From the NCBI GenBank assembly GCA_036518915.1, contig DATDME010000080.1:1-17230 (forward strand): a stretch of DNA of 17,230 nt. The letters run 5' to 3'. The notes beneath the pieces were generated by a model. That model searched no databases and was not told the origin of the DNA. It saw only the letters and a program-made list of their open reading frames with translations. A program made the position numbers and the translations under genes. This stretch comes from GCA-016699105 sp036518915. GTDB lineage: Bacteria; Patescibacteriota; Saccharimonadia; UBA4664. Below, piece after piece: positions 6,163 through 12,008 of the stretch (the stretch's first letter is position 1; each line of letters opens with the position of its first letter).

Positions 6163-6471
6163 TCATGAGCTGGGTGGGCAGGCGGCCGCAGACCAGGTGA
6201 TGCCGGCTCTTTGGAGCATGGCCTGTACGGCCGTGCAAACCTCGTCGCCCATACCCTTAACAACACGCGGATCCAGCTTGAGGATGTCGGCGACGTCGCG
6301 GACGAGGAAGTGTTTGCGCAGAGCCGCGATGACCGCGTCGTTTGGCTTGACATCGTGACTGAGCCAGACGGCCGGGGCCAGGGGGACGAGCTCCTTCGGG
6401 AGCCGGAATTTGCACCCTGAGTATTCGAACGAGGCGATCGCGCCGACCTCTTCACCTAACTTGTCGGGCAA
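6163..6471 (-). CDS. hypothetical protein, 102 residues
   Basis: A small soluble protein from a TTG start (MPDKLGEEVGAIASFEY) that I do not recognise. It contains FRLPKELVPLAPAVWLSHDV and a helical stretch VAALRKHFLVRDVADILKL-type, ending in a short CPPSS tail. There is no signal peptide or membrane helix. Upstream in frame there are only CTG codons before a stop, so TTG is the most likely start. Two 11-bp direct repeats and AT-rich TATAGC boxes lie between it and the end of pcrA, and a strong terminator follows directly, so it appears to be its own unit. The well-placed terminator supports a real gene. Confidence 0.55.
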   Translation of the reverse strand: MPDKLGEEVGAIASFEYSGCKFRLPKELVPLAPAVWLSHDVKPNDAVIAALRKHFLVRDVADILKLDPRVVKGMGDEVCTAVQAMLQRAGITWSAAACPPSS

Positions 6472-6507
6472 TTGCAGCGGTGGATTCAGCTTCTTCAGCC
6501 AGCTTTA

Positions 6508-6531
6508 ACAGGGCAATCAGACAGGGCAATC
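6508..6531. repeat. tandem 11-bp direct repeat upstream of the 102-residue gene
   Basis: ACAGGGCAATC occurs at 6508-6518 and again at 6521-6531, a 13-base period. The pair lies just downstream, in the minus sense, of two TATAGC boxes (6537-6542 and 6547-6552). It would cover the transcription start or early leader of the gene at 6163-6471 and may be a regulator site. Confidence 0.35.
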
Positions 6532-6563
6532 GGACCGCTATATATTGCTATATTTTTTCTAAA

Positions 6564-8801
6564 TTAATCAAGCTTTTCGATGGGTGCAAAAGACAAGCTG
6601 AGCCGCTTGGAGCCGATGCCCGGGAAGGTGGCAGTGACTTCGTCGCCGTTGACCGAGGCCACGATGCCCTCGCCGAACTTGGCGTGGCGGATGCGGTCGC
6701 CCGGGGCGAGGCCGAGGCCGAGCATGGCTTCGCGGTGCTGGGCAGCTTGAGCCTCGGAGGTGGCCAGGGCGTTGCTGGCAAACATGGGCTGCGGGCTCCA
6801 GGAGCCGGCGCCGGCCGAGTGGCCGGTACTGGCATAACCCGGGCCGGCCGCGCCGTAATTGTTTTCCGCAGCGGCCGCGGCGTCTTGGAGTTCCGGCGGG
6901 ATTTCCAGGAGGAACCGGCTCGGCGGGTTGTGGCTCGTGGAACCGTAAAGCAAACGGGCGTTGGCGTGGGTGACAATGAGTCTTTCCTTGGCCCGGGTGA
7001 AGGCCACATAGCAGAGCCGGCGCTCCTCTTCCATTTGCTCGCCGTCGAACAGCGCGCGAGAGTGCGGGAAAATGCCTTCCTCAAGCCCTGGAATGAACAC
7101 CACCGGAAATTCCAGGCCTTTGGCGGCGTGCATGGTCATGAGCGTGACGGCGTCGGTGTCGGCTTGGTAATTATCGATGTCGGAAATGAGGGCGATTTCT
7201 TCGAGGAATGATTCCAGCGACAGTTCGCCCCAGGATTCGGCCACGGAGATAAGTTCTTTGACGTTTTCAATGCGCTCGGCGGCCTGCACGGAACCGTCGT
7301 CGAGGAACTGTTGGTAGCCGGAGCGTTTGAGGACGGCCTCCAGGAGCTGGGCGACGGAGAGGGTTTGGCTCAGCTGGCGCAGGTCGTCAATGAGGAGCGC
7401 GAAGGCGTGCAGGCCATTCACGGCCTTGGTTTGCAGGCCGGGGATGACGTCGGCGGCGCGGGCGGCTTCAAGCAGGGATTTGTTTTGGGCGCGCCGCCAC
7501 AGGTCGAGCTTGGTGAGGCTGACGTCGCCAAGGCCGCGCGGCGGCAGGTTGATAATCCGCCCGAAACTAATGGTGTCTTCGGGATTAAAAATGTAGCGCA
7601 GGTAGGCAATGGCGTCTTTGATTTCTTTGCGCTCGTAAAAGCGGGTGCCGCCGACAATTTTGTAGGGCATGCCGGCGCGCAGGAAGGCTTCTTCCAGGGC
7701 GCGGGACTGGGCGTTGGTGCGGTAGAGAACGGCGAAATCGGAGAGCTGGCGGCGCTCGGTGAGTTTGAGCTCGTCGATTTTGCGGATGATGAACTCCGAC
7801 TCCTGGATTTCGTTGTAGACGGTGTACACGCCGACGCCCACTCCCCCTTCCTTGGCGGTCCAAAGCTTTTTATTGGACCGGGTGCGGTTTTTGGCGATGA
7901 TGGCGTGAGCGGCGTCTAATATTGGCTTGGTAGAGCGATAATTTTGCTCCAGCTTGATGACGGTGGCGTTAGGATAGTCTTTTTCGAAGTCCAGGATGTT
8001 CTGGAAGTTGGCGCCCCTCCAGCTGTAAATTGACTGCCAGTCGTCGCCTACTACGCATACATTTTGACTTTTTGTCAATGATAGTAATCTCACAACTTGG
8101 TACTGGGCGTGATTGGTGTCTTGGTACTCGTCGACCATGATGTAGGCGAATTGCTGCTGGTACTTTTGCAAAATGTCGGGATGCTCGCGGAACATGCGGA
8201 CGGTGCGGAAGATGAGGTCGTCAAAGTCGAGGGCGCCGGCTTCGTCGAGGATGCCCTGGTAGACCGGGTAAACCCGGGCGGCGACGCTTTGAGCTTGGCC
8301 GGCGGCTAGGCGCTCATAATCTTTGGGGCCGATAAGTTCGTTCTTGGCGGAGGAAATGAGGTTTTGCAGGAGGCTGGCCGGGAATTGTTTTTCGTCGATG
8401 GCCAGCTGGCGGGCCGCGCGCTTAACGGCAGCCTGGGAATCGGCAGCGTCGAAGACCACAAAGCTGGGGCTGAGGCCAATTTCGGTGGCTTCGCGGCGCA
8501 ACAGTCGCAGACAAATGGAGTGGAAGGTGCCAATGAACGGCAGGTAGGCGCGGTCTTCGGGCTGGCGGCCGAGCAGGGTCATGACGCGCGAGCGCATCTC
8601 CCCCGCTGCCTTGTTGGTGAACGTCACCGCCAAAATACTGTAGGGTGAGACGTGTTTTTCGGCCACCAGGTAGGCGATGCGGTGCGTGAGGGCCTTGGTT
8701 TTGCCACTGCCGGCGCCAGCCAAAATTAAGACCGGCCCTTCGGTCGTAGAGGCGGCCTGGGCTTGCGGTTCGTTGAGGTCAGTTAGCAGATGGCTCACCA
8801 T
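6564..8801 (-). CDS. pcrA: ATP-dependent DNA helicase, UvrD/PcrA family
   Basis: A complete superfamily 1A helicase of 745 residues from the ATG, a 3'-5' DNA translocase used in excision repair and in clearing replication obstacles. Motifs in order are Walker A AGAGSGKT (28-35), TFTNKAA, GTFHS, Walker B VDEYQDT (about 223-229), GDDWQSIYSWRG (about 252-263), LEQNYRST, TMHAAKGLEFPVVF and YVAFTRAKERL. The C-terminus has the PcrA-type Tudor-like domain (HAKFGEGIVASVNG, then LSFAPIEKLD). Motif III has W where most homologues have D (GDDDQ). The frame extends to a TTG at 8816, but TACAAT at 8805-8810 makes that unlikely. The ATG at 8801 or the adjacent GTG at 8798 fits both the box and the usual M-S-x-L-L-x-x-L-N start. 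Confidence 0.96.
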   Translation of the reverse strand: MVSHLLTDLNEPQAQAASTTEGPVLILAGAGSGKTKALTHRIAYLVAEKHVSPYSILAVTFTNKAAGEMRSRVMTLLGRQPEDRAYLPFIGTFHSICLRLLRREATEIGLSPSFVVFDAADSQAAVKRAARQLAIDEKQFPASLLQNLISSAKNELIGPKDYERLAAGQAQSVAARVYPVYQGILDEAGALDFDDLIFRTVRMFREHPDILQKYQQQFAYIMVDEYQDTNHAQYQVVRLLSLTKSQNVCVVGDDWQSIYSWRGANFQNILDFEKDYPNATVIKLEQNYRSTKPILDAAHAIIAKNRTRSNKKLWTAKEGGVGVGVYTVYNEIQESEFIIRKIDELKLTERRQLSDFAVLYRTNAQSRALEEAFLRAGMPYKIVGGTRFYERKEIKDAIAYLRYIFNPEDTISFGRIINLPPRGLGDVSLTKLDLWRRAQNKSLLEAARAADVIPGLQTKAVNGLHAFALLIDDLRQLSQTLSVAQLLEAVLKRSGYQQFLDDGSVQAAERIENVKELISVAESWGELSLESFLEEIALISDIDNYQADTDAVTLMTMHAAKGLEFPVVFIPGLEEGIFPHSRALFDGEQMEEERRLCYVAFTRAKERLIVTHANARLLYGSTSHNPPSRFLLEIPPELQDAAAAAENNYGAAGPGYASTGHSAGAGSWSPQPMFASNALATSEAQAAQHREAMLGLGLAPGDRIRHAKFGEGIVASVNGDEVTATFPGIGSKRLSLSFAPIEKLD

Positions 8802-8804
8802 CTG

Positions 8805-8810
8805 ATTGTA
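8805..8810 (-). promoter_or_regulatory. -10 box TACAAT of pcrA
   Basis: TACAAT on the minus strand ends 3 bases before the ATG at 8801 and 6 bases before the GTG at 8798. The 6-base spacing seen at three other genes favours the GTG as a leaderless start. Confidence 0.4.
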
Positions 8811-8849
8811 GCGCAAAGTTGAGCCGAACGAAAACCCGAATATGCATTA

Positions 8850-8878
8850 TTGTAATAATCCAATATTAATGTTATTGT
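8850..8878 (+). promoter_or_regulatory. promoter of the ClpP-like gene
   Basis: TTGTAA (8850-8855) and TATTGT (8873-8878) are separated by 17 bases. The predicted start near 8885 excludes the ATG at 8883 and gives a leader of about 40 bases that includes the Shine-Dalgarno. The stretch holds an ATTATT-GT-AATAAT dyad and two TTATTGTA copies (8847-8854 and 8872-8879). Confidence 0.5.
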
Positions 8879-8924
8879 ATACATGTCTGCAACTTGGCTA
8901 CCCACACCTACTCGAAGGAGCGCC

Positions 8925-9803
8925 ATGAAGTTGCCCCACGTAGTATTCTTCGAATTCGGCGTCGCGATACTGGCAATTCTGGTAGTCGGCATGATCTGTG
9001 GCTCGCGTCGGATGACCTGGGCGCAGTTCCTGTCAACAGTCATCGCCATTGTCGTGATACAGGTGGCGTTGTTCAGCTTCATCTTTCTGTACCCAACAAA
9101 GCCGGATTCGGCATTCGCCGCCTCGGTCCTCGGGCTTATAGTGCTGCTGGGCTTTATTTGTGCAGCTGTCGACCCGCCTCGGCCGGCGCCCGCCAAGCCA
9201 ACAGACCAACCGCGCTGGCGGATCGACCGGCCTCAGCGTCAGGGAAACGCCGTCTTCCTTGACCCCGGCATCATGATCGATGGTGTGGTGATCACCGTTA
9301 GCGGCGACGTCGCGCGCGAGGAAGCCGATGCGATCGCGGCGCAGTGCCTGCGACTAGCAGCCGAGCGGTCGACCAAGCCGGTTGTCATCCGCATAACCAC
9401 CGGCGGCGGCGATACGGGATACGAGGATGTGATCAGTTCTCACATCGGCATCCTTGCGTCACGGAGGCCGGTATATGCCGTGGCAATCGGCCGGTGCGCT
9501 TCGGCCGGCATGGCGATATTGGCTAGCGTCCCGGCGCCATATCGCTACTGCACGGTCGGCACACAGTTCATGTTCCACCGCTGCACACTGCATTCAGGTG
9601 GCCAGGTCTACGGACCCGAGCACTTGAGTGGGGATCCGCGCAGCCGCATCGATATCCTTAACGCATCGGTGCTGGCAAAACTCAGGGCCGGCTACCCCGA
9701 GATCGCTCGTGAGATCGAGAAGATCTTCACGACTGGAGAGGACTACCACTTCGACGGTCCGGAAGCCTGGCACCTCGGCATCGTGCATGGCTATCTCATG
9801 TAG
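8925..9803 (+). CDS. membrane-anchored ClpP-like serine protease
   Basis: The only large plus-strand gene. From the ATG at 8925 it encodes 292 residues: three hydrophobic segments (about 6-26, 35-56, 63-82), a Pro-rich linker (84-105) and a ClpP/crotonase-type domain (108-292). IRITTGGGDTGYEDV occupies the position of the ClpP SPGG loop. Ser193 in CASAGMAIL matches the nucleophile and His218 in FMFHR the catalytic histidine, 25 residues apart as in E. coli ClpP (Ser97/His122). The triad aspartate position is not clear; Thr269 or Thr270 seems to occupy it, with Asp273 nearby. The start is fixed by GAAGGAG five bases upstream; the ATG at 8883 lacks this. It could be a membrane quality-control protease or an inactive scaffold. 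Its strand, Shine-Dalgarno and AT-rich promoter differ from the neighbours. Confidence 0.85.
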   Translation: MKLPHVVFFEFGVAILAILVVGMICGSRRMTWAQFLSTVIAIVVIQVALFSFIFLYPTKPDSAFAASVLGLIVLLGFICAAVDPPRPAPAKPTDQPRWRIDRPQRQGNAVFLDPGIMIDGVVITVSGDVAREEADAIAAQCLRLAAERSTKPVVIRITTGGGDTGYEDVISSHIGILASRRPVYAVAIGRCASAGMAILASVPAPYRYCTVGTQFMFHRCTLHSGGQVYGPEHLSGDPRSRIDILNASVLAKLRAGYPEIAREIEKIFTTGEDYHFDGPEAWHLGIVHGYLM

Positions 9804-9825
9804 CCGTCCGGTGCCAGAGCAGGCG

Positions 9826-9951
9826 ATGTGGGTAGAGCCACAACAACTAATGCCCCGCTGTTCCTCGGCCGATTTGGCCCCGCTGGACGGCGGGGCTGAA
9901 TCGTTCTCAAGGTGCAACGATTTCTTTGAAGACATCGCCGCCACGGCCTGA
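9826..9951 (+). CDS. possible 41-residue small protein
   Basis: A short frame beginning MWVEPQQLMPRC and ending DFFEDIAATA lies 22 bases past the ClpP-like stop on the same strand. Only a weak AGGCG precedes the ATG. A GC-rich 7-bp hairpin lies inside it. It may be real, a decayed gene or chance. Confidence 0.2.
   Translation: MWVEPQQLMPRCSSADLAPLDGGAESFSRCNDFFEDIAATA
9877..9896 (+). repeat. GC-rich hairpin downstream of the ClpP-like gene
   Basis: GCCCCGC (9877-9883) pairs perfectly with GCGGGGC (9890-9896) around a 6-base loop. No T-run follows. A second dyad, ACCCCG/CGGGGT (9973-9978 and 9995-10000), lies before a TCTTTC tract. Confidence 0.35.
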
Positions 9952-9966
9952 CTGGAGGATTACGCC

Positions 9967-10047
9967 ATGCCAACCCCGAGAGGCGCCGGCTTCCCGGGGT
10001 CTTTCGCGCAGTGTGGAGAAAAATTGAGAATTTTTCTCAATTTTTAG
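9967..10047 (+). CDS. possible 26-residue small ORF
   Basis: The ATG at 9967 has TGGAGGA 8 bases upstream, a good Shine-Dalgarno. The frame ends at a TAG inside the convergent terminator. The overlap with a terminator argues against a normal gene; it may be a truncated remnant. Confidence 0.15.
   Translation: MPTPRGAGFPGSFAQCGEKLRIFLNF
10016..10045. terminator. AT-rich bidirectional terminator between convergent units
   Basis: GAGAAAAATT (10016-10025) pairs perfectly with AATTTTTCTC (10029-10038) across a 3-base loop. Overlapping it, AAAAATTGAG (10019-10028) pairs perfectly with CTCAATTTTT (10036-10045). T-runs flank it on both strands. It sits between the end of the plus-strand ClpP-like unit and the end of the minus-strand operon, 18 bases past the last stop at 10063. 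Confidence 0.7.
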
Positions 10048-10062
10048 CCAGTGTTGGCGATG

Positions 10063-10401
10063 CTACTTCGGCCGGACCGTAATCATAAGCGCGTAGGCCA
10101 GCCAGAGCACAATGACCGTCACTACAATAATGCCGATAACGCGGATGATGTTGCTGTAGTCCATTTCGTCGATGCCGCGGGCGTTGGCCGGCGGTTCATA
10201 GGTGATCGGCGAAGGCGATGCCGGCATGCCGGGCTGAGGGCCGGGCGCGGTAACTTCGGCGGGGTTGGGCGCGGGCGGCGCAGCAGGCGGGGGTGGCGGA
10301 GCTGGAGCCGGAGCTGGCGCGGGCGCCGGGCTGGGCGCGGACGGCGGAGTAACCGGAGGCTGGAGCGCCGGGTTGGGTGTGGGGTTCGATGCAGGATCCA
10401 T
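10063..10401 (-). CDS. proline-rich single-pass membrane protein
   Basis: The 112-residue protein has a Pro/Ala-rich N-terminal half (about 7-70, with alternating PAPAPA and a run of five prolines), a short polar stretch, and one C-terminal membrane helix (about 87-108, IIRVIGIIVVTVIVLWLAYA), ending in TVRPK. There is no signal peptide, so it may be tail-anchored with the proline-rich part in the cytoplasm; the opposite topology is possible. It is the last gene of the operon, 14 bases after the 529-residue gene. TACACT at 10408-10413 ends 6 bases before its ATG, so it may also have its own leaderless promoter. The family is not recognised. It lacks the zinc ribbon of its two upstream partners. 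Confidence 0.7.
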   Translation of the reverse strand: MDPASNPTPNPALQPPVTPPSAPSPAPAPAPAPAPPPPPAAPPAPNPAEVTAPGPQPGMPASPSPITYEPPANARGIDEMDYSNIIRVIGIIVVTVIVLWLAYALMITVRPK

Positions 10402-10407
10402 AACTCT

Positions 10408-10413
10408 AGTGTA
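10408..10413 (-). promoter_or_regulatory. -10 box TACACT of the proline-rich protein gene
   Basis: TACACT on the minus strand lies in the 14-base gap between two genes and ends 6 bases before the ATG at 10401. It may be an internal leaderless promoter. Confidence 0.35.
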
Positions 10414-10415
10414 GC

Positions 10416-12005
10416 TTATTCGCCGGACGATTGAAGCTGGTAGGTCGCGGTTTTGCAGGGCGCGACGGGGTCAACCACATGCAGGCCAACGTCGGCGCCA
10501 TTTTCGAGGCAGCTCGTGAGCGTGTAGCTCCGGTAGGCGCCGGTTTTATCTGGCACCGGCGCGTAGACGTAGGTGTAGGGCGCTTTGTTGGTGGGGTCGG
10601 CGGGCAGTTTGGCCAGGACGGCCGGCACGTTTTCGGTGCGGACGGTCAGCCCCTTGAGCGTCACTGGATACGCCTGGTGGTTATTGAAGTAATTGGCCAG
10701 GGCGCCGTTGAGTTGGTCGATGTCGGCCTTGCGCTGGGTGTCGCGGGCCTTTTGCGCGGTGGTGGCGGTGTCGGGCGGGACGTTGTGGCGGGTCGTGGGC
10801 GGGGTGCCAGTGGCATCGGCGCTAAAGAGGTCTTGCAGCACTTTGGTGAAGTCTTTGGTATCACTTGGCGCGGTGATGGTGACCGGCCGGCTGTAGCCGC
10901 TGGAATCAAGCGTGATGTCGGCGGTGGTTTTGCTGGTGCTGTCCGCGATGGAGACCCGCAGACGGTCGGCCGACCAGCCGCGCCACAGTTCGTAGGTCAC
11001 GGAGACGTTTTTGTAGTCGTCGGCCGAGACGGTTAGTTTGCACTCGGCGCTGAGGTGTTTATTGGCCTTGTCGATGGCCGCCTGGAGCTTGCTGTTGTCC
11101 ATCGTCCCCACAAAATGCAGCATGGGGGTACCTTTGATAGTATCGACGCCTTTGAAGCTGGCATGCGTGACCGGGATTTTCGTGAGCATCGACGTACCGA
11201 GGAAGCTACCGGACGAGCCGGTGGCCTTGGCGCAGGTGCCGGCCGCGGCTTCGAGCTTATACATGTACCAGTCGTCAGACAGCTTGACGGGTATCAGCTC
11301 AGATAATGTGAACTGCATGAGTTTGAAATAGAAGGTTTGGTCGATCACTTTAATCTGGGTGGCGATGGCGCCGCTCGTGGGCGACGAGCCTGGCAGGGCC
11401 ACGCCCGCGCTCAAGCCAAGTTCGGCCTTGACGGTGGCGTCAAGCTTGGGGTGATTTTGGTCACGCACGTCGACCTGACCGGTGCTGGTAACAGTGATTT
11501 TTGTGCCGCCGGTAGCCGCCACCGTGGCCGAACTGGCGAAGGTGGCCGTGCGGGCGGTGACGAGGCGCTGGAGGTACCCGGCCAGAGCAACCCTAGGTTC
11601 AAACACCCAGAGGTAGCCGGCCGCGGTAATCCCGCCAATGAGCAGTGCCATGACCAGCCAAAAGAGCAGCACGCGGCGGCGCTGCCGGCGGTCGAAGGTC
11701 AGCCGCCGCGCGGTGGCCATGCTGGTGGCGACCGGCGTGCGCGGGTCAATGAAGCCGCTCGCCAGCACGGCCGGGGCCTCGGCGGCCGCGGGCGGCGTGA
11801 CGGCCGTCCCGGACCCGGAGGTGTCAGCGAGCACGGGCTCGGGGGTGCCGGCCGGCGCGGACTGGGGTTCGGCGGGAGCTGGCGGCGCCGGTTTGGCTGG
11901 CGCATTAGCCTGGCGGCCGGCGGTGGGCTCAACGTGTCCGCACGATAAGCACAGCCATCCCTGAGACGAACTCGTCATCTCATGACCGCACTCAGGACAT
12001 TTCAT
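10416..12005 (-). CDS. zinc-ribbon, single-pass membrane protein with pilin-like C-terminus
   Basis: The 529-residue protein starts with a CxxC-x12-CxxC zinc ribbon (Cys3, 6, 19, 22), then a Pro/Ala-rich linker (about 30-100), a basic RRQRRR and one membrane helix (112-134). The rest should be outside. Residues about 145-395 form a beta-rich domain that faintly resembles LppX/LprG-type lipoprotein folds (inference). The end carries ARDTQRKADIDQLNGALANY (420-439) and NNHQAYP, the motif usual just after the helix of type IV pilin-like proteins, here placed far from the membrane. Four later cysteines (259, 322, 499, 517) could form disulfides. The ATG at 12005 lies 3 bases after the upstream stop with no Shine-Dalgarno, so translation is probably coupled. 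The function is unknown. Confidence 0.85.
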   Translation of the reverse strand: MKCPECGHEMTSSSQGWLCLSCGHVEPTAGRQANAPAKPAPPAPAEPQSAPAGTPEPVLADTSGSGTAVTPPAAAEAPAVLASGFIDPRTPVATSMATARRLTFDRRQRRRVLLFWLVMALLIGGITAAGYLWVFEPRVALAGYLQRLVTARTATFASSATVAATGGTKITVTSTGQVDVRDQNHPKLDATVKAELGLSAGVALPGSSPTSGAIATQIKVIDQTFYFKLMQFTLSELIPVKLSDDWYMYKLEAAAGTCAKATGSSGSFLGTSMLTKIPVTHASFKGVDTIKGTPMLHFVGTMDNSKLQAAIDKANKHLSAECKLTVSADDYKNVSVTYELWRGWSADRLRVSIADSTSKTTADITLDSSGYSRPVTITAPSDTKDFTKVLQDLFSADATGTPPTTRHNVPPDTATTAQKARDTQRKADIDQLNGALANYFNNHQAYPVTLKGLTVRTENVPAVLAKLPADPTNKAPYTYVYAPVPDKTGAYRSYTLTSCLENGADVGLHVVDPVAPCKTATYQLQSSGE

Positions 12006-12008
12006 GGA

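Noticed and set aside
6078..6455. Long N-terminal extension of pyrH, giving a 370-residue frame
   Set aside because: It overlaps the 102-residue gene out of frame, has a biased Ser/Arg/Pro composition, and the family start and -10 box point to the ATG at 6077.
4401..6535. 12-mer GGGCAATCGGAC shared by 4401-4412 and 6524-6535
   Set aside because: Several repeated 12-mers are expected by chance in 17 kb, and the copies lie in different structural contexts.
7311..7919. 202-codon plus-strand frame opposite pcrA
   Set aside because: It is an antisense shadow of a conserved helicase; Gly/Val/Ala-rich composition comes from the GC-rich complementary strand.
8883..8924. ATG at 8883 as start of the ClpP-like gene
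   Set aside because: It has no Shine-Dalgarno and lies at or before the predicted transcription start; the ATG at 8925 has GAAGGAG in front.
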